Shown: one piece after another, positions 45,820 to 54,008 of the stretch
How the letters are laid out: every line of letters starts with the position of its first letter
Position numbering within the stretch: the stretch's first letter is position 1
Notes under the pieces: model-generated
Databases searched by the model: none
Told to the model about the DNA's origin: nothing
The model's input: the letters and a program-made list of their open reading frames with translations, nothing else
Origin: Candidatus Aminicenantota bacterium
GTDB taxonomy: Bacteria > Acidobacteriota > Aminicenantia > Aminicenantales > UBA4085
DNA length: 64,000 bases
NCBI GenBank assembly: GCA_003141555.1
Contig: PLMN01000019.1
Span: 124,001-188,000, forward strand
Direction: 5' to 3'
Made by a program: the position numbers and the translations under genes

Positions 45820-46605
45820 ATGGAGCCGTTGCCCTCATCCTGGTACCAGGCCATCTTCATCCGTAAATCCCGCCGGAGCTTCCATCCGCGCCGGCCCGAA
45901 GAGGACAAGATCGTCCGCCTCGAAAAGCTCTGCCGCGAATTCCGGCCCTTCCCCGTCGCCCGCGCCGAGCTCGTCCGGAAATCTCCGGACGAGGTGTTCC
46001 GGGGAATTGTCGGCGGCTATGGCCGTATCACGGGCGCATCCTATTATATAGCTTTCCTTGGCCCGGAGGGCGTTCCCCACGTCGAGGAGGCCGTCGGATA
46101 TACGGGCGAAGGCCTGATCCTGGAGGCGACCGTGCTCGGCCTCGGCACGTGCTGGGTCAGCGGGTTCTTCCGGCCGGCCGCGGTCCGGGCTCACCTGGAC
46201 CTGCCCGAGGGCGAGCGCGTGTTCGCCGTCACGCCGGTGGGCTACGCCGAGCGGGAGTACACGATCAAGGACCGGATCTACCGCGGGATCGCCGCCTCGG
46301 GCAAACGGAAGCGCCTGGACGAGATCGTCTCGGGCGATCTCGCCGAACCCTGGCAGCGGACGGCCGTCGAGGCCGCGCGCCTCGCCCCTTCGGCGTCCAA
46401 CCGGCAGCCCTGGCGGTTTGCCGCCGCCCCCGGGTCGCTGACCGTCCGCACGGACGGCGGCAAAGACGTCGGCCGCTTCCCGAAGCGGCTGGATTGCGGA
46501 ATCGCCATGATGCACGTCGCCGTCGGCGCCCAGGAAGCCGGCGCCCCGGGACGTTGGACGCTCCTGGATGCGCCCGACGTCGCAAGATTCGATATCTCGG
46601 CCTAG
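45820..46605 (+). CDS. Nitroreductase-family protein
   Basis: A 261-residue protein of the FMN-binding nitroreductase superfamily. The N-terminal AIFIRKSRRSFHPRRP and the C-terminal SASNRQPWRFA are the FMN-phosphate and ring contacts of the family, here at opposite ends of a tandem-like layout. The TGEGLILEATVLGLGTCWVSGFF helix matches the family. The oxidant/reductant substrate is unknown. The stop lies 61 bp before tRNA-Pro(CGG). Confidence 0.82.
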   Translation: MEPLPSSWYQAIFIRKSRRSFHPRRPEEDKIVRLEKLCREFRPFPVARAELVRKSPDEVFRGIVGGYGRITGASYYIAFLGPEGVPHVEEAVGYTGEGLILEATVLGLGTCWVSGFFRPAAVRAHLDLPEGERVFAVTPVGYAEREYTIKDRIYRGIAASGKRKRLDEIVSGDLAEPWQRTAVEAARLAPSASNRQPWRFAAAPGSLTVRTDGGKDVGRFPKRLDCGIAMMHVAVGAQEAGAPGRWTLLDAPDVARFDISA

Positions 46606-46620
46606 TCCGTTTTTTCCGCT

Positions 46621-46648
46621 TTGAAATCCGGACCGTTCCGGGTATAAT
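46621..46648 (+). promoter_or_regulatory. Promoter of tRNA-Pro(CGG)
   Basis: TTGAAA (46621-46626) and TATAAT (46643-46648) are 16 bp apart. The tRNA begins 18 bp downstream of the -10 box. Confidence 0.8.
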
Positions 46649-46665
46649 ACCTTGCTCACACACAT

Positions 46666-46743
46666 CGGGGAGTAGCGCAGCCTGGCTAGCGCACAGCGTT
46701 CGGGACGCTGGGGTCGTGGGTTCAAATCCCACCTCCCCGACCA
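46666..46743 (+). tRNA. tRNA-Pro (anticodon CGG)
   Basis: A 78-nt cloverleaf with encoded CCA. The acceptor stem CGGGGAG pairs with CTCCCCG. The anticodon stem CAGCG/CGCTG encloses TTCGGGA with anticodon CGG. The T arm is GTGGG-TTCAAAT-CCCAC. The discriminator is A. A T run follows the CCA end and may help terminate transcription. Confidence 0.97.
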
Positions 46744-46791
46744 TTTTTCAAACACCATCCGGGGGACATTGGCCGACGGGGATAGATATCG

Positions 46792-48063
46792 ATGATCCGA
46801 GAGCTCAAGATTCTGGCGCGGGACATCCGGGCCCAATTCAAGAACGCCGGCGAGCCGCGGGGCACGTTCACCGCCTTGCGCCACCGGAACTACAAGCTCT
46901 GGTTCCAGGGGCAGATGGTCTCCCTCTTCGGGACCTGGATGCAGAGCACGGCCCTGGCGTTCCTGGTCTACGAGCTGACCAAGTCGCCGGCCTACCTTGG
47001 GCTGGTCGGCTTCGCCGCCGGCATCCCGAGCTGGATCTTCATCCTCTACGCGGGCGTCGCGGCCGACCGGATGTCCCGCCGCAAGCTCCTGATCATTACC
47101 CAAACGGCGATGATGTTCCTGGCCTTCGTGGCGGCCGGCCTGACGTTTCTCCATCTGATCCGGCCCTGGCACATCATTATCCTCGCGTTCTGCCTGGGCG
47201 TGGCGAACGCCTTCGACGCCCCACCCCGGCAGGCCCTCGTCCAGGAGCTCGTCGCTCGCGAAGACATGACCAATGCCATCGCTCTCAATGGGGCCATGTT
47301 CAATACCAGCGTAGCCCTCGGACCGGCCATCGGCGGTGTAACTTACGCCTTGTTCGGCCCCGCCTGGTGCTTCGCCATCAACGGCCTCTCGTTCATCGCC
47401 GTGATCGCCGCCCTCCTGGCCATGAAGCTCGCCCCTTTCCAGCCCCGGGCTCACCAGGGCTCGGTCATGGCCGACCTGAAGGAAGGCGTGTCTTATGTCG
47501 TCCATAATTCCATGATCCGGACCCTGATCAGCCTGATCGGAATGATCAGCCTGTTCGGCCTCTCCTTCCAGACTCTGATGCCCGCCTGGTCGGTCAACAT
47601 TCTCCACGGGCACGCCGCGCTCAACGGGCTCCTTCAGTCGGGCCGCGGCCTTGGGGCACTGGCCGGCGCCCTCATGATCGCAGCCCTCGGCCGGTTCACC
47701 TTCCGGGGCCGGCTTCTGACCGTCGGATCCGTGGCCTTCCCCCTGCTGCTCATGCTCTTCTCCTTCCTCCGCTGGCCGGTCCTGTCGATCACCTGCCTCG
47801 TCGGGCTGGGATTCGCCCAGATTCTAATATTCAACCTGGCCAACGCCTCGGTCCAGTCCTTGACCCCCGACGGCCTTCGGGGTCGGGTGATGAGCGTCTA
47901 CTCCCTGATTTTTTTCGGGGCCATGCCCATCGGAGCCTTGATCGTCGGAGAAATGGCGGCCTGGATGGGTGAGCCGCCCGTGGTCCTGATCAACGGCCTC
48001 CTCGTCCTCGGCTACGCGACGTTCATCTACATCGCCGTGCCGCAGGTCAGGAGGGTGAAGTGA
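46792..48063 (+). CDS. MFS transporter (EntS-like family)
   Basis: A 423-residue major-facilitator exporter. About twelve hydrophobic helices are separated by the family motif RMSRRKLLIITQ between helices 2 and 3. The N-terminal FTALRHRNYKLWFQGQMVSLFGTWMQ is typical of the MFS_3/EntS group, which exports siderophores or multiple drugs. No siderophore genes are nearby. The stop overlaps the convergent PIG-L deacetylase by 17 bp. Confidence 0.85.
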   Translation: MIRELKILARDIRAQFKNAGEPRGTFTALRHRNYKLWFQGQMVSLFGTWMQSTALAFLVYELTKSPAYLGLVGFAAGIPSWIFILYAGVAADRMSRRKLLIITQTAMMFLAFVAAGLTFLHLIRPWHIIILAFCLGVANAFDAPPRQALVQELVAREDMTNAIALNGAMFNTSVALGPAIGGVTYALFGPAWCFAINGLSFIAVIAALLAMKLAPFQPRAHQGSVMADLKEGVSYVVHNSMIRTLISLIGMISLFGLSFQTLMPAWSVNILHGHAALNGLLQSGRGLGALAGALMIAALGRFTFRGRLLTVGSVAFPLLLMLFSFLRWPVLSITCLVGLGFAQILIFNLANASVQSLTPDGLRGRVMSVYSLIFFGAMPIGALIVGEMAAWMGEPPVVLINGLLVLGYATFIYIAVPQVRRVK

Positions 48064-48793
48064 TCTCCAGCTCGAACGTCTCGGCGTAAGGCGCCGCGAT
48101 CCCCAGCCTCGCGGCGCTCTCCCGGTTCACCCTCAGGATGCGCTCATCGAAGCCGTGCCCGCGCGTATTCAGATTCCGCTGATGCTGGGACCGGTGGCAA
48201 CGGAGCAGCTCCCCCTTCCACGCGGCCACCGTCTCGCCGAACGGCAGGATGACGTCGTCCCGCAGGCCGACGGTCTTGGGATCGCGGAAGAGGAGGGCCG
48301 CCAGGGGCCGGGACGCGGACGCGGCCAGCCTCCTCCACCAACGATAGGTCAGCCGGTGATCGGGATTCGTGTCGTTCCCGTGAGGGAGGACGGCGAGATC
48401 GAAGCCCCATTCCCCCACGGCCCGCTTCAGGATCCCGAAATTCTCCTCGTCTTCGGCGATGAACCCTCCGGGCCAGGTCACACGCAGCCGCAGAAACCGG
48501 AGCCTCGCCTCGGGCAGGCCGAACAGCCGGCAGCCCGCCCGCTGCTCCGCCTCGCGTAGGGCGGCCTTGGCCTCGGCCGTCGGCCGGTCGCAGAAGGAAT
48601 CCTCCACGCCGTTCGCGCTCGAGCTGAGCACCAGCGCGCCGATCGGATTCCCCCGGTCCCGGAACCAGCGGTGGGTAGCGGCCGTGGATTCGAAGTCGTC
48701 GGGATGGGGGGCGAGGGCAAGGATCCTCCATGCGCGGGGAAGATCGAGTCCGTCCAGGCGCAGCGGGCGCGGCCCAAGGAAATGGTTGATCAT
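48047..48793 (-). CDS. PIG-L/LmbE-family deacetylase
   Basis: A 248-residue zinc-dependent N-deacetylase-type protein. The metal motif is LAPHPDDFE near residues 27-36 and the distal histidine lies in HGNDTNPDHRLT near 140-150. Members act on GlcNAc-PI, bacillithiol or mycothiol precursors or other N-acetyl sugars; the substrate cannot be read here. The start overlaps the DUF362 gene's stop (ATGA), so the two are coupled. Confidence 0.87.
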   Translation of the reverse strand: MINHFLGPRPLRLDGLDLPRAWRILALAPHPDDFESTAATHRWFRDRGNPIGALVLSSSANGVEDSFCDRPTAEAKAALREAEQRAGCRLFGLPEARLRFLRLRVTWPGGFIAEDEENFGILKRAVGEWGFDLAVLPHGNDTNPDHRLTYRWWRRLAASASRPLAALLFRDPKTVGLRDDVILPFGETVAAWKGELLRCHRSQHQRNLNTRGHGFDERILRVNRESAARLGIAAPYAETFELEITSPS

Positions 48794-49866
48794 CCCGGGA
48801 GCTCGATCAGATCATAGGTCATCGATCCAAGTCCGATCCTTTCGCCGTGGCGGAGCTGGGCCGACCAGTCGATGTCGTAGCCCGCCCGCCAGATGTCCTT
48901 GCCCTTGGCCCGGCCGACCACCAGCGCGGCCGTGGCCGCGTCGACGGCCACGGGATCCCGCGAGGCGAGGAGGCCGATGTCCGGGACGATCCGCGGATCG
49001 TCCTTGGCCATGCAGTCGCAGTCCTTCGTGATCTTGATCAGGAAATTCAGGAAGGCGGTTTTGCCCTTGAAATGGGCCTGGACATAATGCGCGTACTCGG
49101 CCACCTTCTCCTGGATGCGCCGGGCGTCCTCGTCCCAGCGGAGCTTGATCGCCCCGAACTTGCAGACGACCAGGCATTCGCCGCAGCCGAGGCAGGCCGC
49201 GTCGTCGATGCGGACATGCCCTTCGGCTTGAACGATGGCCCCCGCGGGGCAATAGTCGGAGCAAAGGCCGCAGTTACGGCAGGCCTTCGGGGTGACACGC
49301 GGATGGGACACGGAATGCTGGTCGAGCTTGCCGGCCCGGGAGGCGCAGCCCATTCCCATGTTCTTGAGCGCGCCCCCGAGGCCGGTCTGGACATGGCCCG
49401 TCGCGTGGGACAAGCAGATCAGGGCGTCGGAATGGAGGAAGGCGCTCGCGATCTTGGGCGCGGCAATGCGGCCATGTTCGCCTTTCCCCTCGCGGGCATC
49501 CCGCCCGATCAGGCCGTCGGCGATGATCACCGGGACGTCGACCGCGTCGGGCGTGAAGCCGTGGCTCCAGGCCAGGCGGATATGCTCCACGGAGTTCGAG
49601 CGTTGGCCGATGTAGAGCGTGTTCGAGTCGGACAGGAATGCCAGGGGGGTCCTCGTCCGGACCTCGCCGATAAGGCTTTTCAGCCAGGCGGGCTTGATAT
49701 ACCCCGTGTTGTGCTTTTCGCCGAAATGGATCTTCAGGGCGACGAAATCCCGTTTGCCGAGCTCGTCGTTTAATCCGGTTTTCAGATAGATGTCCCGGGT
49801 CTTCCGGGAGAGGACCTCGGGGCCCTCATCCGCCGCGGCGGGGATGAAATACACCGAGCTCGGCAT
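48790..49866 (-). CDS. DUF362 protein with two [4Fe-4S] ferredoxin motifs
   Basis: A 358-residue iron-sulfur protein. Residues 1-190 and 270-358 form DUF362, including DFVALKIHFGEKHNTGYIKP and the GGALKNMGMGC segment. Two inserted ferredoxin clusters are CRNCGLCSDYCPAGAI and CLGCGECLVVC. A late pair of cysteines (DCDC) may bind another metal. The function of DUF362 is unknown, although it recurs in anaerobes. The coupled PIG-L gene lies downstream. Confidence 0.88.
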   Translation of the reverse strand: MPSSVYFIPAAADEGPEVLSRKTRDIYLKTGLNDELGKRDFVALKIHFGEKHNTGYIKPAWLKSLIGEVRTRTPLAFLSDSNTLYIGQRSNSVEHIRLAWSHGFTPDAVDVPVIIADGLIGRDAREGKGEHGRIAAPKIASAFLHSDALICLSHATGHVQTGLGGALKNMGMGCASRAGKLDQHSVSHPRVTPKACRNCGLCSDYCPAGAIVQAEGHVRIDDAACLGCGECLVVCKFGAIKLRWDEDARRIQEKVAEYAHYVQAHFKGKTAFLNFLIKITKDCDCMAKDDPRIVPDIGLLASRDPVAVDAATAALVVGRAKGKDIWRAGYDIDWSAQLRHGERIGLGSMTYDLIELPG

Positions 49867-49919
49867 GGGCTATCGTCCCTTTCCGCACACCCGGGTCATG
49901 GGCCCGAGCCGTCGTCTCC

Positions 49920-51059
49920 TCACGGCGCGAGGGCCTCGCGCGCGGACGCGACCCCCGCTCCCGGAGTGAACGCATAGCCCAAGGCGGCCAGCGTTTTCTC
50001 CATGGCTTCGAAGGCGAAGACGATGTCGACGGCGGTCAGGTTCCCCATGTGGCCCATCCGGAAAACCTTGCCCACCGTTTCGCCCAGACCGCCGGCGACC
50101 ACAACCCCATTTTGGGCGTAGAGCGTCCGGAACGCCTTGTCCTCCACCCCGGCCGGGTATGCGGCGACCGAGAGCGTGTCCGCGAGGAACTCGGGCCGGG
50201 TGAACAGCCCGAAGCCCAGGGCCCGGAGGGCGGCCCGGACGGCCCGGGCGTTCGTCCGGTGCCGTTCAAAGCGGGCGTCCATCCCCTCCTCGAGCATGAT
50301 CCTGGCGCTTTCGCGGAAGGCCCGGATTTCATTGACGCAAGGCGTCGAGAAATATTTCGTCGGATCCTTCATGACCGGCAGCCAGCGGAGAATGTCGGAA
50401 TAGTAGGCCGGGACCGCCGTCAGGCTCCGGCGCCTGTCCATGGCCCGCTCGGAGAAGACGTCGATCGCCAGCCCCGGCGGCGCGCCGAAGCATTTCTGGG
50501 CGGCGGTGAGGACGACATCGATCCCCCAGTCGTCCATCCGCTCCTCGATCCCCCCCGTGGCGCAGACGCCGTCGACGACGTACAGGATGCCGCGGCCCTT
50601 GAGGACCTCGGCATATTCTTTAATAGGAGCGCAGGATCCGGTCCCCGTATCGACGTGGGTCGCGACGACGATGTCGTAAGCGCGCGAGGCGAGCCGCTCG
50701 GATAGCTCCTCGGGCCGGACGCCGCTTCCCCAGGGAGACGCAATCAGGTCATGCCCGATCCCGAAGCTCCGGCAGATCTGGGCCATCCTGTCTCCAAAAT
50801 AGCCCTGCGAAAGGACGAGGACCCGGCTCGCGGGACCGGCGAGGTTGAGGAGGGCGATCTCCATGGCCAGAGTCCCGGCGCCGGCGATGATGAACGACTG
50901 GCCGTCGGCGCAGAAGACGATCTTCTTCAGGTCCTCGATCGCCCCGCTCAGGTCCGCAGCCATCTCCGGCCCGACATGGGAGACCGTAGGCTCGGCCAGG
51001 CTCCGCAGGATCCGCGGATCGACGGGGCTCGGGCCCGGGATCAAGAGCAATTTCGGCAT
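49920..51059 (-). CDS. Class V aminotransferase (alanine-glyoxylate / serine-pyruvate type)
   Basis: A 379-residue PLP enzyme. It begins LLIPGPSPVDPRILRSL, as in AGT-type enzymes. The PLP lysine lies in LTAAQKCFGAPPGLA, and VDTGTGSCAPI and VVDGVCATGG are the other PLP-side motifs. The ATG at MPKLLL is chosen because the longer upstream reading frame has no ribosome-binding site and would run into the repeat-bearing gap. It could take part in glycine/serine metabolism. Confidence 0.9.
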   Translation of the reverse strand: MPKLLLIPGPSPVDPRILRSLAEPTVSHVGPEMAADLSGAIEDLKKIVFCADGQSFIIAGAGTLAMEIALLNLAGPASRVLVLSQGYFGDRMAQICRSFGIGHDLIASPWGSGVRPEELSERLASRAYDIVVATHVDTGTGSCAPIKEYAEVLKGRGILYVVDGVCATGGIEERMDDWGIDVVLTAAQKCFGAPPGLAIDVFSERAMDRRRSLTAVPAYYSDILRWLPVMKDPTKYFSTPCVNEIRAFRESARIMLEEGMDARFERHRTNARAVRAALRALGFGLFTRPEFLADTLSVAAYPAGVEDKAFRTLYAQNGVVVAGGLGETVGKVFRMGHMGNLTAVDIVFAFEAMEKTLAALGYAFTPGAGVASAREALAP

Positions 51060-51135
51060 GGGGCGACTCTCCTCTCGCGATCGGAACACCATTTTCTTCG
51101 ATGCTCCGAGCAAAATCAAGTGGGGCTCGCAGAAG

Positions 51136-51282
51136 GGGCGAGCGGGTAGAGGGTCGGCGGCACGCCGGTTTCCCCAGCGAGGAAACCGGCTCGGGGTTGC
51201 GGCTCGCTCGCTCCGCCCTTCGGGCGTCGCACCATGCTCGCTCGCCTCCACACCGGCCGCCTTGCCCTCTACCCGCTCGCCC
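51136..51282. repeat. Nested foldback element
   Basis: Outer arms GGGCGAGCGGGTAGAGGG (51136-51153) and its exact complement (51265-51282) enclose 111 bp. Pairing continues inward after a one-base bulge (GGCGGC with GCCGCC). A perfect 10-bp hairpin GCCGGTTTCC/GGAAACCGGC (51164-51173 and 51181-51190, seven-base loop) lies inside, followed by a small CGCCC-TTC-GGGCG hairpin. The layout could be a structured RNA or a foldback mobile-element remnant. Confidence 0.75.
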
Positions 51283-51340
51283 TTAGCTTTAGTGCGGGTG
51301 GCGCCGGCCGGGGCGCCCCGGCGGCCGAAGCGAATGGGAC

Positions 51341-51411
51341 GGAAAAAGGGGACACAGAACGCCAGCCGACTCTTAGCAGGTCATCATCGGGGTTCTGTGT
51401 CCCCTTTTTCC
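51341..51411. repeat. GGGGACAC-type palindromic element, copy 2
   Basis: Arms 51341-51360 and 51392-51411 pair perfectly over 20 bp with a 31-base loop. The core GGGGACACAGAAC differs by one base (A for G) from the copy at 4981-5053, with a compensating change in the other arm. Arm order, loop length and the flanking A/T runs are the same in both copies. Confidence 0.88.
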
Positions 51412-51537
51412 GGAGGCCGCGGGGGCTGGCCAGCGACAGGACCCGCGACAGCGTTAAAAACCTCCAGGGAGCCGACCCCATCCCCCGAGCCATACGGACT
51501 CCTTGATCTTCTGCCCACTCGCCCTAATCACCTGTTT

Positions 51538-51567
51538 TTGATTTCCAGGCAGGGAATCCGATAGAAT
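51538..51567 (+). promoter_or_regulatory. Promoter of the amidohydrolase gene
   Basis: TTGATT (51538-51543) and TAGAAT (51562-51567) are 18 bp apart. Only nine bases separate the -10 box from the ATG and there is no ribosome-binding site, so the transcript would have almost no leader. Confidence 0.6.
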
Positions 51568-51576
51568 AAGCACACC

Positions 51577-53241
51577 ATGAGCAAAAGAATCCCCCTCCTG
51601 ATCCTGGCTCTCCTGGCGCTCAGCCTGGGAGCGGCCGCGCAGGCGCCCGCGGTCGCGGACTTGATCCTCGTCAACGGCAAGATTGTCACTCTCGACCCGA
51701 AGAACCCGGCCGCCGAAGCCGTGGCCGTCAAGGACGGCCGCATCCTCGCCGCCGGGACGACAGCCGAAATCCGGCGATACGCCGGTCCGGCGACTCAGGT
51801 GCTGGACGTCAAGGGCAAGCTCGTCATCCCGGGCCTCATCGACGCCCATCTCCACTTCGCCAGCGGGGGCCAGTCGCTCGCGTCCCTGACGTTCCGCGGG
51901 GTGACCTCCGTCGAAAAGGTCCAGGAGATGATCGCGGCCAGGATCCAGGAACTGCCGGCCGGCGAGACCGTCAACGGGAGCGAGTACGATCACACCCTGT
52001 TTCCGGGCCAGAAATGGCCGACCAAGGCCGACCTGGACAAGGTCGCGCCCGCGAACGCGGTCGTCATCCATCGCGTGGACGGCCATTCGGTCTGGGTCAA
52101 CAGCGAGGCCCTGCGCCAATCGGGCATCACCCAAGACACGAAATCGCCGTTCGGCGGCGAGATCGTCAACGACCCGGCGACCGGCGAGCCGACGGGCATC
52201 CTCAAGGAAGCCGCCTCCGGGCTCGTCAAAGTCAAGCCCTCGAGCAAGCCGTCCTCCCTCAAGGACGACATTGAGCGGGGCCTGGTTTACGCGGCCAAGC
52301 TTGGGCTGACAGGCATCCATACTTCGGCCAGCCTCCAGGAGCTCGAAATTTTCAGACAGCTCAGGGCCGAAGGCAAGCTGACCCTCCGGGTATACGCCTG
52401 GCTCCCCATCGACAACCTCGACAGATACATCAAGCTCGGGATCAAGCAGGGCCAGGGCGACGAAATGGTCCGGGTCGGATTCGAGAAGGCGTTCATCGAC
52501 GGGACGCTCGGATCGGGCACGGCCCTCATGTTCGAGCCGTTCACCGACGACCCGACGAAGATCGGGCTGCCCCAATACAAGGAAGAGACGTATTACGCCC
52601 TGATCGAAAAGGCGCACAAGAACGGCTATCAGACCGGCACCCACGCCATCGGCGACAAGGGGGTGAACTGGGTCCTCAACGCCATCGAGCGCGCCGAGAA
52701 GAAATTCGGGGCGAAGGATCTCCGCCACCGGATCGAGCACGCCCAGATCGTCATCCCGGCGGACGTGAAGCGCTTCAAGCAGCTGGGGGTCATCGCCTCG
52801 ATGCAACCCACCCACTGCACGACCGACATGAGGTTCTGCGAGATCCGCATCGGCAAGGAGCGGTCGAAGAACGCATACATCTGGAAGACGCTCCTGGACG
52901 CCGGAGCTCCGATGGCCTTCGGCACGGACTGGCCGGTGGAGCCCCTCGACCCGATGCGCGGGCTGTACTCCGCCGTCACCCGGAAGAACATCGAAGGCGG
53001 CTTTCCCGAGGGCGGATGGTTCCCGGACGAGCGGCTGACGATGGCCGAGGCCCTCCGCCTCTACACGCTCGGGTCCGCCTACGCCTCGTTCGAGGAGAAG
53101 ATCAAGGGCTCGATCGAGGCGGGCAAGCTGGCCGACTTTACCGTCCTGTCCCGCGACATCTTCCGGGTGGACCCGAAGGACATTCTGACGACGGAGCCCC
53201 TGTACACGATCCTCGGCGGGAAGATCGTCTTCCAGAGATAG
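51577..53241 (+). CDS. Exported amidohydrolase (YtcJ-like)
   Basis: A 554-residue metal-dependent hydrolase with a signal peptide (LLILALLALSLGAAAQA). The metal motif is LVIPGLIDAHLHF, and the family-3 segments VIHRVDGHSVWVNSEAL, GFEKAFIDGTLGSGTA, THAIGDKGVNWVLNAIE, RIEHAQIV and MAFGTDWPVEPLDP are conserved. Length and order match the YtcJ/AepA type, which acts on amides or N-acyl compounds. The exact substrate is unknown. Confidence 0.9.
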   Translation: MSKRIPLLILALLALSLGAAAQAPAVADLILVNGKIVTLDPKNPAAEAVAVKDGRILAAGTTAEIRRYAGPATQVLDVKGKLVIPGLIDAHLHFASGGQSLASLTFRGVTSVEKVQEMIAARIQELPAGETVNGSEYDHTLFPGQKWPTKADLDKVAPANAVVIHRVDGHSVWVNSEALRQSGITQDTKSPFGGEIVNDPATGEPTGILKEAASGLVKVKPSSKPSSLKDDIERGLVYAAKLGLTGIHTSASLQELEIFRQLRAEGKLTLRVYAWLPIDNLDRYIKLGIKQGQGDEMVRVGFEKAFIDGTLGSGTALMFEPFTDDPTKIGLPQYKEETYYALIEKAHKNGYQTGTHAIGDKGVNWVLNAIERAEKKFGAKDLRHRIEHAQIVIPADVKRFKQLGVIASMQPTHCTTDMRFCEIRIGKERSKNAYIWKTLLDAGAPMAFGTDWPVEPLDPMRGLYSAVTRKNIEGGFPEGGWFPDERLTMAEALRLYTLGSAYASFEEKIKGSIEAGKLADFTVLSRDIFRVDPKDILTTEPLYTILGGKIVFQR

Positions 53242-53269
53242 GGTCCGGGCGCCTCCCCGGATTCGCGGC

Positions 53270-53297
53270 TTGACACGCCCGCCGCTTTTGCTATAAT
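53270..53297 (+). promoter_or_regulatory. Consensus sigma70 promoter of the small membrane protein gene
   Basis: TTGACA (53270-53275) and TATAAT (53292-53297) are perfect hexamers 16 bp apart. The leader is about 35 bp and has a full GGGAGG ribosome-binding site. It is the best promoter match seen in the window. Confidence 0.88.
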
Positions 53298-53335
53298 CCG
53301 CCTCGCTAAAGATAAAACTCCAAGGGAGGTCATCC

Positions 53336-53560
53336 ATGGGCAAATTCCTCGCAATCTTCGGCGGTCTGATCGCCATGGTGGGCGGCGTGCTTCTGGTCGC
53401 CTTGAAATGGTGGCCCTATTTCAAGGCGCTGGTCCTCGGCGCCATCCCCCCGATCCTTTTCTTCGGCGGGCTCATCGCCCTCATCGCCGGCATCAGCAGC
53501 ATCAAGGATGCGGCCCGCACCAAGAAGCTCGAAGAAGAGGCCAAGGACACCAAGGCCTGA
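53336..53560 (+). CDS. Small two-helix membrane protein
   Basis: A 74-residue protein with two hydrophobic helices (FLAIFGGLIAMVGGVLLVAL and VLGAIPPILFFGGLIALIAG) joined by a KWWPYFK turn, and a charged C-terminal tail rich in Lys and Glu. I do not recognise a family. It is driven by a near-perfect promoter, so it is probably abundant. It lies 16 bp upstream of the secreted protein gene that leads into the NtrY-like kinase and may be cotranscribed with them. Confidence 0.75.
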   Translation: MGKFLAIFGGLIAMVGGVLLVALKWWPYFKALVLGAIPPILFFGGLIALIAGISSIKDAARTKKLEEEAKDTKA

Positions 53561-53576
53561 TCCGCAGCCGGTCTGA

Positions 53577-54008
53577 GTGCTTCAACTCGGCTTCGGCCTG
53601 GTCTCGCTCCTTCTCTCCCTGACGGCGGCGGCTCCGGACCAGATCGAACGAGCTTTTCTCCGGAACGATCCTTATCTTCTTTATTCGCTTCTTCCGCGCG
53701 GGGAGGCGATCGGCATCTCGCTTCCCGCGCCGATTTCCTTTTCCGACGAGCTGTCGGGCGAACAGGCTTTTTTCCTCTTCCAGAAGATTTTCCGAACCCA
53801 CACGACCTTCGAGTTCTACCCGGAGACGAACCCCCTCCGCTCGGCCCGCCTGGGGCGCTATATTTTTAAGGCCCGCTGGTCGTTCCTGGACAAGGCCGGG
53901 AACCAGTCCGTCCTCCAGATCTTCTTCCTGATCCGGCCCAGGAACGGCGCGCTCCGGCCTTCGGACTTCTGGGAGATCGCCGAGATCAAGGCGGAGAGGC
54001 ACTATTGA
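53577..54008 (+). CDS. Secreted hypothetical protein
   Basis: A 143-residue exported protein starting at GTG, with a signal peptide of about 18 residues (LQLGFGLVSLLLSLTAAA). The rest has a helix and several beta strands ending in IQIFFLIRPRNGALRPSDFWEIAEIKA-type pattern, compatible with a small NTF2-like or cystatin-like fold; I cannot name a family with confidence. Its stop overlaps the TTG start of the kinase gene (TTGA), so it is translationally coupled to it and may be its sensory partner. Confidence 0.6.
   Translation: MLQLGFGLVSLLLSLTAAAPDQIERAFLRNDPYLLYSLLPRGEAIGISLPAPISFSDELSGEQAFFLFQKIFRTHTTFEFYPETNPLRSARLGRYIFKARWSFLDKAGNQSVLQIFFLIRPRNGALRPSDFWEIAEIKAERHY

Larger units (their letters stand above)
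51060..51576. other. Gene-free 517-bp stretch with strong self-complementarity
   Basis: No convincing gene fits here. The stretch holds an 18-bp perfect inverted repeat at 51136-51153 and 51265-51282, an inner 10-bp hairpin at 51164-51190, a small CGCCC/GGGCG hairpin near 51214-51226, a GGGGACAC-type palindrome at 51341-51411, and the promoter of the amidohydrolase at its right end. Confidence 0.8.
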
